64,000 nt of DNA, taken from assembly GCF_006716315.1 (NCBI RefSeq), contig NZ_VFOV01000001.1, positions 2,062,501 to 2,126,500 on the forward strand, in the 5' to 3' direction. The stretch is from Nocardioides albertanoniae. Lineage in GTDB: Bacteria > Actinomycetota > Actinomycetes > Propionibacteriales > Nocardioidaceae. The position numbers and the translations under genes are program-made. Numbering within the stretch: position 1 is the first letter of the stretch; every line of letters starts with the position of its first letter. The notes below the pieces were generated by a model. The model had not been told where the DNA came from, ran no database searches, and worked only from the letters and a program-made list of their open reading frames with translations. Shown here in pieces: positions 52,901-63,057 of the stretch.

Positions 52901-53962
52901 TTCCACACTCCGCAGGACGGCCAGGGTCTGGCCAACCTCTACGGCGGCCGTGACGGTCTGGCGAAGAAGCTGGACACCTTCTTTGCGACCCCGGAGACGG
53001 GGGAGTACCCCGGTTCCTACGGCGGCATCATCCACGAGATGCGTGAGGCCCGCGACGTACGCATGGGGCAGTGGGGCTTCTCCAACCAGGTCAGCCACCA
53101 CATCCCGTGGATGTACACCTACGCGGGCCAGCCGTCGAAGACGCAGAAGATCGTCCGCGAGACCCTGCGCCGGATGTACACCGGCTCGGAGATCGGGCAG
53201 GGCTACGGCGGCGACGAGGACAACGGCGAGACCTCGGCATGGCATCTGTTCGCCTCCCTCGGTCTCTACCCGCTGCAGATGGGCAGCGAGAACCTCGTGA
53301 TCGGCTCGCCGCTGTTCACCAAGGCGACGCTGCACCTCGAGGGAGGCAAGGACCTGGTCGTCAAGGCGCCGAAGAACAGCACGGAGAACGTCTACGTGCA
53401 GGGCGTCGAGATCGACGGCAAGAAGTGGGACAAGACGTACGTCTCCCACAAGGAGCTCGCCGACGGCGGCACGATCGAGTTCGACATGGGGCCGAAGCCG
53501 TCCTCGTGGGGCACCAAGCGGTCGGCCGCGCCCCCGTCGATGACCCACGGGTCGAAGCCGGCCCAGCCGATCGCCGACAGGTCCGGTCCCGGCAAGGGCA
53601 CGGTCCTGACCAGCGGCGGCGACGGTGAGACCCTGGTCGACAACGACTCCGGGACCGAGACCACCGTGGCCGGCGACGGCTGGGTGGAGCTCCGGCTGAA
53701 CAAGAAGCGGCTCCCGGTCTCGTTCTACACGCTCACCAACGGGGTCGCGGGCGGCTCACCGGCCGGCTGGGTCCTCAAGGGGTCGAAGGACGGGAAGCGC
53801 TGGAAGAAGCTCGACGAGCGCTCCGGTGAGAAGTTCGACTGGCAGCAGGCCACCAGGCCGTTCAAGCTCGACTCGAAGGCGACGTACGACCGCTACCGGA
53901 TCGAGTTCACCGGATCGGCCGGCGACCGGATCACGCTCTCCGAGCTGGAGCTGCTCGGCTGA
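49976..53962 (+). CDS. Secreted GH92 glycosidase (alpha-mannosidase-type) with F5/8 C domains
   Basis: A 1328-residue exported enzyme. Signal peptide (about 1-40, ending PAFA), an N-terminal discoidin/F5-8 type C domain (about 95-235, WEIQGSTDGQSWTTLDSRTG), a beta domain before the catalytic part, the GH92 core (about 420-1180, with RGNNIPATAAPHGFNFWAP and GGDEDNGETSAWHLFASLGL), and a second F5/8 domain at the C-terminus (about 1205-1328, GWVLKGSKDGKRWKKLDERS). GH92 enzymes remove terminal mannose from glycans in a calcium-dependent way. AAGGAG precedes ATG 49976. A LacI-type operator covers the promoter. Confidence 0.93.
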   Translation: MHDWDAGPTRRGRVYRLAAMIAAPAALMLATSGTTPAFATPEAPEPTAPKSSTADPEHIEGVADGDWATSFEEEDPQPTWADLVDTDDDGKPRARGVVGPDPSGIPGDISSHITEATASGENPGEGAAELVDGDVNSKWLTFDTSGWVTIKLDQPINVVRYALTSANDAAERDPKDWEIQGSTDGQSWTTLDSRTGQSWAERFETKEFEIASPQAFAYYRIDISANQSGDILQLAEWQLSDGSEPPPPLENMTSHPDDGPASAYASKSKVGFTGLHTLEYAGKVTPDRGGFSYNRVFDVDIAVGRTTELSYLVFPEFIEGDLSYPSTYTSVDLTFTDGTHLSDLGALDAQGYELSPKGQGESKSLYTNQWNKKASVIGEVAAGKTIDRILVAVDTPSGPTKFRGWYDDIKITAAPESPEVTSRADYALTTRGTHSSGDFSRGNNIPATAAPHGFNFWAPMTDAGSLSWFYRYHEDNDKQNRTRLQALTLSHETSPWMGDRQTFQVMPSAAAGTPDPGRQARSLSFKHEDETARPYYYKVDFDNGQRAEIAPTDHAAMFRFTYPGDDASLVFDNVNNNGGLTLDPAKGTLSGYTDTRSGLSNGATRMYVYATFDQPVTGGGKYAGGDRPDVQGHLEFDPGADKTVTMRIATSLIGTEQAKKNLELEVADDSFDTVKDKAKALWQDKLDILDIEGATKDQKTTVYSNLARLFLYPNSGHENTGTADDPRWQHAVQSTSDEGNPPGTTPTHTGAEINDGKVYVNNGFWDTYRTTWAAYSLFEPSQAAEMVNGFVQQYKDNGWISRWSSPGYANLMTGTSSDVSFADAYVKGVEGIDAEAAYEAAVKNATVRPPGTATNSNVGRKGMQTSAFLGYTPATVGEGVSWALEGYINDFGIGNMAAALAERDGISGAEKKRYTEESEYFLNRARNYVNTFDAKVGFFQGRNTDGTFKKSPADYNPLVWGNDHDYTETDGWNFAFHTPQDGQGLANLYGGRDGLAKKLDTFFATPETGEYPGSYGGIIHEMREARDVRMGQWGFSNQVSHHIPWMYTYAGQPSKTQKIVRETLRRMYTGSEIGQGYGGDEDNGETSAWHLFASLGLYPLQMGSENLVIGSPLFTKATLHLEGGKDLVVKAPKNSTENVYVQGVEIDGKKWDKTYVSHKELADGGTIEFDMGPKPSSWGTKRSAAPPSMTHGSKPAQPIADRSGPGKGTVLTSGGDGETLVDNDSGTETTVAGDGWVELRLNKKRLPVSFYTLTNGVAGGSPAGWVLKGSKDGKRWKKLDERSGEKFDWQQATRPFKLDSKATYDRYRIEFTGSAGDRITLSELELLG

Positions 53963-53969
53963 GGTGGGT

Positions 53970-54006
53970 CCGACATCCGAGCCCGCGCCCCGGGCTCGGA
54001 TGTCGG
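53970..54006 (+). terminator. Terminator after GH92, overlapping the uvrC promoter
   Basis: CCGACATCCGAGCCCG at 53970-53985 pairs perfectly with 53991-54006 (16 bp, loop CGCCC). The right arm includes TGTCGG, the first part of the uvrC damage-promoter element, so the terminator and the -35 share bases. It ends 23 bases before the uvrC start. Confidence 0.85.
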
Positions 54007-54022
54007 TGGGCGCCGATAGGCT
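54001..54022 (+). promoter_or_regulatory. PafBC-type promoter of uvrC
   Basis: TGTCGGTG at 54001-54008, N8, TAGGCT at 54017-54022. It fits TGTCRGtg-N8-TANNNT. The -10 ends six bases before GTG 54029, so uvrC is likely leaderless. Its upstream half lies in the right arm of the terminator at 53970-54006. Confidence 0.8.
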
Positions 54023-54028
54023 GGCGAT

Positions 54029-56005
54029 GTGCCAGACCCGCGCAGCTACAAGCCCAAGACGGGGGACATCCCCACCCAACCGGGGGTCTACAGGTTCCGC
54101 GACCCCAAGGGGCGGGTGATCTACGTCGGCAAGGCGATCAACCTGCGTCAACGGCTCGCGAACTACTTCCAGCCGATCCCCAGTCTCCACCCGCGTACGG
54201 CCACGATGGTCACCACCGCCGCCGGGGTCGAGTGGACCACGGTCAACAACGACATCGAGGCGCTCCAGCTCGAATACACCTGGATCAAGGAGTTCGACCC
54301 GCGGTTCAACGTCAAGTACCGCGACGACAAGTCCTATCCCTGGCTCGCGGTCACGCTCTCCGAGGAGTTCCCGAGGGTGATGGTGGGGCGTGGCGCCAAG
54401 CGCAAGGGCACCAGATACTTCGGCCCCTACGGCCACGCCTGGGCGATCCGGGAGACAGTCGACATCCTGCTGCGGGTCTTCCCGATGCGCAGCTGCTCCA
54501 ACGGTGTCTTCAAGCGCAGCCAGCAGATCGGCCGTCCCTGCCTGCTGGGCTACATCGACAAGTGCAGCGCACCGTGCGTCGGCGAGATCTCGCCCGAGGA
54601 CCACCGCGAGATCGTCGACGACTTCTGCGACTTCATGGCCGGCCAGACCACGACCTTCACACGCCGCATCGAGAAGGAGATGTACGCCGCCTCGGAGGCG
54701 CTCGACTTCGAGAAGGCCGCGCGGCTGCGCGACGACCTCTCCGCGATGCAGCGGGCCCTGGAGAAGCAGGCCGTCGTGCTCGGTGACGGCGCCGACGCCG
54801 ACGTGATCGCGCTGGCCGAGGACCCGCTCGAGGTCGGCGTGCAGATCTTCTACGTACGCGGCGGCCGCATCAAGGGCCAGCGCGGCTGGGTAGCCGACCG
54901 GATGGACGACGCCGACACCGCCGGCCTCGTCGAGCACTTCCTGCTCCAGCTCTACGCCGGTGAGGACGCCGAGGCGATCCCGCGCGAGATCCTGGTGCCC
55001 GCGCTCCCGCCCGATCACGAGACCCTCGAGGAGCTCCTCTCCGACGTACGGAAGGCGAAGGTCAGGATCCGGGTGCCGCAGCGAGGCGACAAGAAGACGC
55101 TGCAGGAGACCGTCGCCAACAACGCCAAGCAGTCGCTCGCGCTCCACAAGACCAAGCGCGCCAGCGACCTCACCACCCGCAACCGGGCGCTGGAGGAGAT
55201 CCAGGAGGCGCTCGAGCTCGACGAGGTGCCGCTGCGGATCGAGTGCTACGACATCTCCCACCTGCAGGGCACCGAGATCGTGGCCAGCATGGTGGTCTTC
55301 GAGGACGGGCTCTCCCGCAAGTCCGAATACCGCCGCTTCGTGATCAAGGGCCAGGACGGTTCCGACGACGTCAAGGCGATGCACGAGGTGATCACCCGGC
55401 GGTTCAAGCGGCTCCTCGATGAGCAGTCGACATCGGTGGTCAGCGCGGAGGTCGAGGGAGCCAACGGGCCCATGCTCGTCGACCCCGAGACCGGCCGGCC
55501 CCGCAAGTTCGCCTACGCACCGGGCCTGGTCGTCGTCGACGGCGGCGCGCCTCAGGTCGCGGCCGCCCAGCGGGCCCTGACCGAGCTCGGCATCAATGAC
55601 ATCCCGGTCGTGGGCCTGGCCAAGCGCCTGGAGGAGGTCTGGGTGCCCGACGAGGAGGACCCGGTCATCCTGCCGCGCAGCTCGGAAGGCCTCTACCTGC
55701 TGCAGCGGATCCGTGACGAGGCGCACCGGTTCGCGATCTCCCACCACCGCGGCCGTCGGAGCAAGTCGATGGTCGAGAGCATGCTCGACGACGTGCCGGG
55801 CCTGGGAGAGGTGCGCCGCAAGACCCTGCTGAAGCACTTCGGCTCCCTGAAGAAGCTCCGGGAGGCGAGCGCCGAGGAGATCGCCCAGGTGCCAGGCATC
55901 GGGCCCAGCACCGCGACCGCGATCAAGACCGCTGTGGAGCAGACGTCGAAGGGTGGCAGGGTTGGCTCCATCAACGTCACCACCGGCGAGATCATCGAGG
56001 AGTAG
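54029..56005 (+). CDS. uvrC: Excinuclease ABC subunit C
   Basis: Dual-incision nuclease of excision repair, 658 residues. The GIY-YIG domain at the N-terminus ([20 protein letters not shown], about 14-33) makes the 3' cut; UVR motif [15 protein letters not shown] about 220-234 binds UvrB; the RNase H-like endonuclease (about 400-560) makes the 5' cut, with [12 protein letters not shown] near 405 and EVEGANGP; the tandem HhH at the C-terminus has [14 protein letters not shown] and [15 protein letters not shown] 54029 is leaderless from TAGGCT. It heads the uvrC-rapZ-yvcK-whiA cluster. Confidence 0.97.
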   Translation: MPDPRSYKPKTGDIPTQPGVYRFRDPKGRVIYVGKAINLRQRLANYFQPIPSLHPRTATMVTTAAGVEWTTVNNDIEALQLEYTWIKEFDPRFNVKYRDDKSYPWLAVTLSEEFPRVMVGRGAKRKGTRYFGPYGHAWAIRETVDILLRVFPMRSCSNGVFKRSQQIGRPCLLGYIDKCSAPCVGEISPEDHREIVDDFCDFMAGQTTTFTRRIEKEMYAASEALDFEKAARLRDDLSAMQRALEKQAVVLGDGADADVIALAEDPLEVGVQIFYVRGGRIKGQRGWVADRMDDADTAGLVEHFLLQLYAGEDAEAIPREILVPALPPDHETLEELLSDVRKAKVRIRVPQRGDKKTLQETVANNAKQSLALHKTKRASDLTTRNRALEEIQEALELDEVPLRIECYDISHLQGTEIVASMVVFEDGLSRKSEYRRFVIKGQDGSDDVKAMHEVITRRFKRLLDEQSTSVVSAEVEGANGPMLVDPETGRPRKFAYAPGLVVVDGGAPQVAAAQRALTELGINDIPVVGLAKRLEEVWVPDEEDPVILPRSSEGLYLLQRIRDEAHRFAISHHRGRRSKSMVESMLDDVPGLGEVRRKTLLKHFGSLKKLREASAEEIAQVPGIGPSTATAIKTAVEQTSKGGRVGSINVTTGEIIEE

Positions 56006-56009
56006 GTCA

Positions 56010-56876
56010 ATGCACAAGGGTGAGGTCGTCGTCATCACCGGGATGACAGGTGCGGGGCGAAGCACCGCGGCCAAGGAGCTGGAGGATCTCGGCTACTACG
56101 TCGTCGACAACCTGCCGCCGAGCCTGCTCCCGCAGGTGGTCGAGCGGGTCGACGCCGCGCGGGGCCCAGAGCAGCCCGTCGCGGTCGTCACCGACGTACG
56201 CTCCGGCTCGTTCTTCGCCGAGCTCGAGGAGATCGTGGCGAAGAAGGCCACCGGGCGGCGTACGACCCTGGTATTTCTCGACGCCGCCGACGACACCCTC
56301 GTGCGACGTCAGGAGGCCGCCCGGCGGCCACACCCGATGCAGCGCGGCAACGAGCGGCTGCTGGACGCGCTCGAGCGGGAGCGGGTGGTGCTGGCCACCC
56401 TGCGAGGCGCTGCCGACCTGGTCATCGACACCACCCAGCTCAACGTGCACCAGCTCACCGCGAGGATCGCCGAGGCGTTCGGCACGCCGGAGCGTACGAC
56501 GCTGAAGGTGTCGGTGGTGAGCTTCGGGTTCAAGTACGGCATCCCGGTCGACGCCGACTTCCTCGCCGACATGCGCTTCCTGCCCAACCCGCACTGGGTG
56601 CCCGAGCTTCGGGGCGGCAACGGGCGCGACAATCCCGATGTCGCCTCCTACGTCTACTCGCGTCCTGGCGCGGAGGAGTTCCTGAGCGGGTATGTTCCGG
56701 TGCTCATCGGAGTGACCAAGGGCTACCTCCACGAAGGGAAGAGGTTCATGCGCGTGGCGATCGGGTGCACAGGCGGCAAGCACCGCAGCGTGGCGATGGC
56801 GGAGGAGATCTCCAGGCGGCTGCGAGATGCCGGCCTCGACGCGAGGGCGATCCACCGCGACCTCGGACGGGAGTGA
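56010..56876 (+). CDS. rapZ: RapZ family nucleotide-binding protein
   Basis: A 288-residue P-loop protein of the RapZ/YvcJ family, which binds GTP or UDP-GlcNAc and regulates amino-sugar or competence RNA systems. Walker A is GMTGAGRST (about 11-19), the second site DAADDTLVRRQEAARRPHPM lies near 92-111, and the C-terminal domain ends with GCTGGKHRSVAMAEEI (about 250-265). In actinobacteria its role is uncertain since GlmZ is absent. ATG 56010, five bases after uvrC; conserved gene order uvrC-rapZ-yvcK-whiA supports one operon. Confidence 0.94.
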   Translation: MHKGEVVVITGMTGAGRSTAAKELEDLGYYVVDNLPPSLLPQVVERVDAARGPEQPVAVVTDVRSGSFFAELEEIVAKKATGRRTTLVFLDAADDTLVRRQEAARRPHPMQRGNERLLDALERERVVLATLRGAADLVIDTTQLNVHQLTARIAEAFGTPERTTLKVSVVSFGFKYGIPVDADFLADMRFLPNPHWVPELRGGNGRDNPDVASYVYSRPGAEEFLSGYVPVLIGVTKGYLHEGKRFMRVAIGCTGGKHRSVAMAEEISRRLRDAGLDARAIHRDLGRE

Positions 56877-57859
56877 GAGTGGCCGGGGCCGACCGGCCCG
56901 GGGCGGACGCCCAGGCGGTCGTCGCCCTGGGGGGAGGGCACGGGCTGCACGCATCGCTGAGCGCGTTGCGCCTGCTGGTCGACGACCTGACCGTCGACCA
57001 GCTCACCGCGATCGTCACGGTCGCCGACAACGGCGGCTCCAGCGGTCGCCTCAGAGCCGAGTTCGGGGTGCTCCCGCCGGGTGACCTGCGGATGGCCCTG
57101 GCCGCGCTGTGCGGCGAGGACCGCTGGGACGACACCTGGGCCCAGGTGCTGCAGCACCGCTTCGCCGGCGAGGGCGAGATGCGTGGCCACAACCTGGGCA
57201 ACCTGCTCATCGTGGGGCTCTGGGAGCAGCTCGGCGACCACGTCGAGGCCCTCGACTGGGTGGGCAGGCTGCTGGCGGCGAAGGGCCGGGTGCTGCCGAT
57301 GGCGCTGGTGCCGATGGACATCGTCGCCGAGGTGAGCGGGCTGACCGACGACGACCCCGATCAGCGACGTACGATCCAGGGGCAGGTCGAGGTGGCCACC
57401 ACCGGCGGCCAGATCGAGTCGATCCGGCTCATCCCCGACAACCCTCCGGCCGCTCCCGACGCGGTCGCCGCGCTCCACGACGCCGAGTGGGTGTTCCTCG
57501 GCCCCGGATCCTGGTTCACCTCGGTGCTTCCGCACCTGATGGTGCAGGCGCTGCGCGAGGCGCTGGTGGCCACCTCGGCCAAGGTCGTCGTGGTGCTCAA
57601 CCTCGCCGAGCAGCCGGGGGAGACCACCGGGTTCGGCCCCGCCGAACACCTTCACGTGCTTCTCGATCATGCCCCTGACCTGCGCATCCATACGGTGCTG
57701 GTCGATGCCTCGATCGACGGTCTCGACGAGCTCCATCAGGTCGCCGACAAGTGTGGTGCGCGGGTCGTCGTGGCCGACGTCGCGCTCGACGACGGCACGC
57801 CCCGCCACGACCCGGAGCGGCTCGCCGCGGCGTACGCACGGGTGATCGAGGCGGGTTAG
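56873..57859 (+). CDS. yvcK: YvcK/CofD-like protein (gluconeogenesis factor)
   Basis: A 328-residue protein of the YvcK (CuvA, MgfK) family, which affects cell-wall precursor flow and carbon use by binding UDP-sugars. Motifs: VVALGGGHGLHASLSALRLL (about 16-35), IVTVADNGGSSGRLR (about 46-60), GPGSWFTSVLPHL (about 209-221). The start GTG 56873 overlaps the rapZ stop by four bases; GTG 56879 is possible. Cluster position matches the conserved order. Confidence 0.93.
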   Translation: MRVAGADRPGADAQAVVALGGGHGLHASLSALRLLVDDLTVDQLTAIVTVADNGGSSGRLRAEFGVLPPGDLRMALAALCGEDRWDDTWAQVLQHRFAGEGEMRGHNLGNLLIVGLWEQLGDHVEALDWVGRLLAAKGRVLPMALVPMDIVAEVSGLTDDDPDQRRTIQGQVEVATTGGQIESIRLIPDNPPAAPDAVAALHDAEWVFLGPGSWFTSVLPHLMVQALREALVATSAKVVVVLNLAEQPGETTGFGPAEHLHVLLDHAPDLRIHTVLVDASIDGLDELHQVADKCGARVVVADVALDDGTPRHDPERLAAAYARVIEAG

Positions 57860-57938
57860 CCGGGCGTCAGCGACGACGCGAGAGCACCAGAATTGGAACG
57901 GGTTCTATGGTCGTTGACAACGATGAAAGACTCTCGGC

Positions 57939-58925
57939 ATGGCGATGACGGGACAGGTGAAGGCCGAGCTGGCCTCCATCCAGATCACCAAGACGTGCTG
58001 CCGGAAGGCAGAGGTGGCCTCGACGTTGAGGTTTGCCGGGGGAATCCACATCGTGGCAGGCAGGATCGTGGTCGAGGCTGAGCTCGACACCGGTCTGGCT
58101 GCCCGGAGGCTGAAGCGAGACATCGCCGACGTCTTCGGCCACGAGGCAGAGGTGGCTCTGATCCAGGCGAGCGGCATTCGTAAGGGCAGCCGATACATCG
58201 TGCGCGTGGTCAAGGACGGTGAGGCGCTGGCGCGCCAGACCGGCCTGCTCGACCAGCGCGGTCGCCCGGTGCGTGGGCTGCCGCCGGCCGTCGTCTCGGG
58301 CGGCGCCTGTGACGCGGTGGCCGCGTGGCGCGGTGCCTTCCTGGCCCACGGGTCGCTCACCGAGCCGGGCCGTTCCTCCTCGATGGAGGTCACCTGCCCG
58401 GGCTCGGAGGCGGCCCTGGCCCTGGTCGGAGTGGCCCGCCGCATCGGTATCTCCGCGAAACCCCGAGAGGTGCGCGGCGTCGACCGTGTCGTCATCCGTG
58501 ACGGCGACGCGATCGGCCAGCTGCTGACCCGCCTCGGCGCCCACGAGTCGCTGATGGCGTGGGAGGAGCGCCGGATGCGCCGCGAGGTGCGGGCCACCGC
58601 CAACCGGCTGGCCAACTTCGACGACGCCAACCTGCGCCGCTCGGCTCGAGCCGCGGTCGCGGCGGGTGCTCGGGTGGAGCGAGCGCTGGAGATCCTCGGC
58701 GAGGAGATCCCCGACCACCTGCGTCAGGCCGGCAAGCTGCGTCTCGAGCACAAGCAGGCCTCCCTCGAGGAGCTCGGCCAGCTCCACGACCCGGTGCTGA
58801 CCAAGGACGCCATCGCAGGCCGGATCCGGCGCCTGCTGGCCATGGCCGACAAGCGGGCCGAGGATCTCGGCATCCCCGACACCGAGGCTTCACTGACCGC
58901 GGAGATGCTCGCCGAGGACGCCTGA
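57939..58925 (+). CDS. whiA: Sporulation/division regulator WhiA
   Basis: A 328-residue WhiA protein, a LAGLIDADG-like domain with a C-terminal HTH. N-terminus [15 protein letters not shown], core [20 protein letters not shown] (about 30-49), HTH area with [20 protein letters not shown] and the C-terminal [16 protein letters not shown]. It controls genes for cell division and cell-wall growth in actinobacteria. The upstream region has TCGTTGACAACGA (57912-57924), a short palindrome. It ends at the hairpin 58949-58986. Confidence 0.95.
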   Translation: MAMTGQVKAELASIQITKTCCRKAEVASTLRFAGGIHIVAGRIVVEAELDTGLAARRLKRDIADVFGHEAEVALIQASGIRKGSRYIVRVVKDGEALARQTGLLDQRGRPVRGLPPAVVSGGACDAVAAWRGAFLAHGSLTEPGRSSSMEVTCPGSEAALALVGVARRIGISAKPREVRGVDRVVIRDGDAIGQLLTRLGAHESLMAWEERRMRREVRATANRLANFDDANLRRSARAAVAAGARVERALEILGEEIPDHLRQAGKLRLEHKQASLEELGQLHDPVLTKDAIAGRIRRLLAMADKRAEDLGIPDTEASLTAEMLAEDA

Positions 58926-60107
<1,182 letters not shown>

Positions 60108-60145
60108 GGCTGTGGCGGGGATCGCAGGTTAGTGTCTAGCCCGTT

Positions 60146-61369
60146 ATGTCTCTGAATCTCACGCAGCTCATCGAGCAGGGGGTCGCGGGCAAGCGTGTTC
60201 TCGTGCGCTCCGACCTCAACGTCCCGCTGGAAGGCACGACGATCACCGACGACGGTCGCATCCGTGCTTCGGTGCCCACGATCAAGGAGCTGGCTGACGC
60301 CGGAGCCAAGGTCGTGGTCGTCGCCCACCTCGGGCGCCCGAAGGGCGAGCCGGACCCCCAATACTCGCTCGCGCCCGTGGCGAAGCGTCTCGGTGAGCTG
60401 ATCGGTGCTGAGGTCGCGTTCGCGACCGACACCGTCGGCGAGTCCGCCCACGCGGTCGTCGACGCCCTCGGCGACGGCCAGGTCGCTCTGCTGGAGAACG
60501 TACGCTTCAACGCCGGCGAGACCAGCGACGACGACCATGAGCGGGCGACCTTCGCCAACGAGCTCGCCGGGCTCGCCGATGCGTTCGTCTCCGACGGCTT
60601 CGGAGTCGTCCACCGCAAGCAGGCCTCGGTCTACGACATCGCCCTGGTGCTCCCGAGTGCGCAGGGCGGTCTGGTGGCGGGCGAGATCGACGTGCTCAAG
60701 CGGCTCACCGAGAGCCCGGAGCGGCCCTACGTGGTCGTGCTCGGCGGCTCGAAGGTCTCCGACAAGCTCGGCGTGATCGACAACCTGCTCGACAAGGCCG
60801 ACAAGCTGCTCATCGGCGGCGGCATGGTCTTCACCTTCCTCAAGGCGCAGGGCAACGAGGTCGGTCAGTCGCTGCTGGAGGAGGATCAGATCCTCACCGT
60901 GCTCGGCTACCTCGAGCGTGCCGAGGAGATCGGCGTCGAGCTCCTGCTGCCCACCGACGTCGTGGTCGCCGACTCCTTCGGTGACGAGGAGTCCGCGCGG
61001 GTCGTCCCGGCCAACGCGATCCCGGCCGAGTCGCTCGGTCTCGACATCGGCCCCGAGTCGGCTCAGGCCTACGCTGCCGCGCTCGAGGGGGCCCAGACGG
61101 TCTTCTGGAACGGTCCGATGGGCGTGTTCGAGAAGCCTGCGTTCGCCGAGGGCACGCGGGCGATCGCCGAGGCGATCACCACCGTCGAGGGTCTCACCGT
61201 CATCGGTGGTGGCGACTCCGCCGCGGCGATCCGTCAGCTCGGCTTCGCCGACGACCAGTTCGGCCACATCTCCACCGGGGGCGGCGCCTCGCTGGAATAT
61301 CTGGAGGGCAAGACGCTCCCGGGTGTGGCAGTGCTCGAGGCCGCGACCGGCGCGGACGGGCTGATCTGA
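60146..61369 (+). CDS. pgk: Phosphoglycerate kinase
   Basis: Glycolytic kinase, 407 residues. N-domain motif [20 protein letters not shown] (about 17-36), [23 protein letters not shown] (about 116) and C-domain [18 protein letters not shown] and [20 protein letters not shown] (about 373-392). ATG 60146 is 39 bases after gap; TAGTGT (60130-60135) could be an extra promoter ten bases before it. The stop overlaps the tpiA start (TGATGG). Confidence 0.97.
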   Translation: MSLNLTQLIEQGVAGKRVLVRSDLNVPLEGTTITDDGRIRASVPTIKELADAGAKVVVVAHLGRPKGEPDPQYSLAPVAKRLGELIGAEVAFATDTVGESAHAVVDALGDGQVALLENVRFNAGETSDDDHERATFANELAGLADAFVSDGFGVVHRKQASVYDIALVLPSAQGGLVAGEIDVLKRLTESPERPYVVVLGGSKVSDKLGVIDNLLDKADKLLIGGGMVFTFLKAQGNEVGQSLLEEDQILTVLGYLERAEEIGVELLLPTDVVVADSFGDEESARVVPANAIPAESLGLDIGPESAQAYAAALEGAQTVFWNGPMGVFEKPAFAEGTRAIAEAITTVEGLTVIGGGDSAAAIRQLGFADDQFGHISTGGGASLEYLEGKTLPGVAVLEAATGADGLI

Positions 61370-62175
61370 TGGCCAAGAAGGCTCCCGCGGGACGCACCCC
61401 CCTCATCGCCGGCAACTGGAAGATGAACCTCAACCACCAAGAAGCGGTGGTGCTGGTCCAGAAGCTCGCCTGGACGCTCTCCGACAAGCGTCACGACTTC
61501 GCAGCCGTCGAGGTCTCCGTCTTCCCGCCCTTCACCGACATCCGTTCGGTGCAGACGCTCGTCGACGGCGACAAGATGAAGATCACCTACGGCGCGCAGA
61601 ACGTCTCGACCCAGGAGTCGGGCGCCTACACGGGCGAGATCTCGGCCTCGATGCTGGCCAAGCTCGGCTGTTCCTACGTGGTCGTCGGGCACTCCGAGTG
61701 TCGCGAGCACTTCGGCGAGACCGACGAGACCGTGGCGCTCAAGGCGAAGATCGCGCTCAAGCACGACATCGTCCCGATCGTGTGCGTCGGCGAGGGCCTC
61801 GACGTCCGCCAGGCCGGCAACCACGTCGAGCACTGCACCGCTCAGGTCGCGGGCTCGCTGGCCGGGCTCACCGACGCCGAGGCCGCCCAGGTCGTGATCG
61901 CCTACGAGCCGGTCTGGGCGATCGGCACGGGGGAGACCGCGACCGCACAGGACGCGCAGGAGGTCTGTGCCGGCCTCCGCGCGCAGCTGGAGAAGCTCTA
62001 CGGGGCTGAGATCGCCGACGGCGTACGCATCCTCTACGGCGGCTCCGTGAAGCCCAACAACGTCGCCGCGCTGATGCAGGAAGGCGACGTCGACGGCGCC
62101 CTGGTGGGCGGGGCGAGCCTCTCGGTCGAAGACTTCGCCGCGATCTCTCGTTACTACGACCTACCAGTGCTGTAG
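61369..62175 (+). CDS. tpiA: Triosephosphate isomerase
   Basis: Glycolytic isomerase, 268 residues. Catalytic Lys in GNWKMNL (about 16-22), His in [10 protein letters not shown] (about 107), Glu in [13 protein letters not shown] (about 179-191) and the phosphate loop GGSVKPNN. The start overlaps the pgk stop. Complete TIM barrel length. Confidence 0.97.
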   Translation: MAKKAPAGRTPLIAGNWKMNLNHQEAVVLVQKLAWTLSDKRHDFAAVEVSVFPPFTDIRSVQTLVDGDKMKITYGAQNVSTQESGAYTGEISASMLAKLGCSYVVVGHSECREHFGETDETVALKAKIALKHDIVPIVCVGEGLDVRQAGNHVEHCTAQVAGSLAGLTDAEAAQVVIAYEPVWAIGTGETATAQDAQEVCAGLRAQLEKLYGAEIADGVRILYGGSVKPNNVAALMQEGDVDGALVGGASLSVEDFAAISRYYDLPVL

Positions 62176-62217
62176 GCCAGTGCTCTAGGCTTGGCGCTCT
62201 CCAGATAGGATTCAGAC

Positions 62218-62448
62218 GTGGAACTTCTCTTCACCATCATTCTGGTCATCGCGAGTGCGCTGATGATCCTGCTCGTGCTGCTCCACAAGGGCCGCGGTGG
62301 CGGACTCTCCGACATGTTCGGTGGCGGCGTCTCGAGCTCGCTGGGCGGATCCTCCGTGGTCGAGCGAAACCTCGACCGGCTCACCGTCGGCATCGGTGTG
62401 ATCTGGTTCGCGTGCGTCATCGCGCTCGGCCTGCTGATGGCCTACTGA
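62218..62448 (+). CDS. secG: Preprotein translocase subunit SecG
   Basis: A 76-residue SecG with two transmembrane helices (about 3-22 and 54-75) around a Gly/Ser-rich loop (GRGGGLSDMFGGGVSSSLGG), typical for the family. TAGGAT (62206-62211) lies six bases before GTG 62218, a leaderless start from its own promoter in addition to readthrough from tpiA. Confidence 0.94.
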   Translation: MELLFTIILVIASALMILLVLLHKGRGGGLSDMFGGGVSSSLGGSSVVERNLDRLTVGIGVIWFACVIALGLLMAY

Positions 62449-62578
62449 AACAACCCCCTTCAGCGCACGCGCAATAGCGTCTAAACTCGTTCGACGCTGG
62501 GCGGCAGTTGCCGTCCGCTTCCCCCAAAGTGGCCTCTCGGGGCTGCGAACTTAAGTTGAGAGAGGACACCGCGGCACC

Positions 62579-62938
62579 ATGGCAGGTGGAGGGAACGCAA
62601 TTCGGGGCTCCCGAGTCGGTGCTGGGCCGTTGGGCGAGGCGGAGCGTGGCGAAGCAGCGCCACGGAAGGCCGTCACCTACTTCTGCACCAACGCGCACCG
62701 CTCGGTCATCACCTTCGCCGTCGAGGCGACGCCGCCCGACTCCTGGGACTGCCCCAAGTGTGGGCTCCCCGCGGGTCTCGACGAGGAGAACGCGCCCCCG
62801 GCGCCGAAGATCGAGCCTTACAAGACCCACCTCGCCTACGTGAAGGAGCGCCGCTCCGACGCCGAGGCCGAGGACATCCTGGAGGAGGCCATCGCCCTCC
62901 TCCGCTCCCGCCGGAAGTCCGGCGAGGTCATCTTCTGA
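62579..62938 (+). CDS. rbpA: RNA polymerase-binding protein RbpA
   Basis: A 119-residue RNA polymerase activator that binds the housekeeping sigma factor in actinobacteria. N-terminal tail MAGGGNAIRGSRVGAGPLGE, a zinc-ribbon-like core with Cys (YFCTNAHRSVITF, then WDCPKCGLPAGLD) and a C-terminal sigma-binding helix region (KTHLAYVKERRSDAEAEDIL). ATG 62579. The 5' leader of 130 bases has a TAAACT -10 candidate (62481-62486). Confidence 0.95.
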   Translation: MAGGGNAIRGSRVGAGPLGEAERGEAAPRKAVTYFCTNAHRSVITFAVEATPPDSWDCPKCGLPAGLDEENAPPAPKIEPYKTHLAYVKERRSDAEAEDILEEAIALLRSRRKSGEVIF

Positions 62939-62947
62939 CCCAGACAC

Positions 62948-63047
62948 ACGCCGACTCGGCTCGTCCTGACCATAATCAACGCCGAGTCGGCTCGTTATAA
63001 CGAGCCGACTCGACGCGAAATGTGGTCAGGACGAGCCGACTCGGCGT
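62948..63047. repeat. GAGTCGGC-family intergenic repeat, copy 3 (100-bp palindrome)
   Basis: Four units, two in each direction: the halves of the 100-bp element match as inverted repeats at 43 of 50 positions. The central 30 bases (62983-63012) are a perfect palindrome with half-site CGAGTCGGCTCGTTA. It fills nearly the whole gap between the convergent rbpA and the last gene and could terminate both strands. Confidence 0.85.
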
Positions 63048-63057
63048 TCTGGAGGTT

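Noticed and set aside
53756..56074. A 772-codon open frame antisense to uvrC
   Set aside because: Shadow frame; uvrC on the plus strand has intact GIY-YIG, endonuclease and HhH motifs.
57912..57924. TCGTTGACAACGA upstream of whiA as a LacI or LexA operator
   Set aside because: It resembles the 49913 palindrome only in part and does not fit LexA; too short to call.
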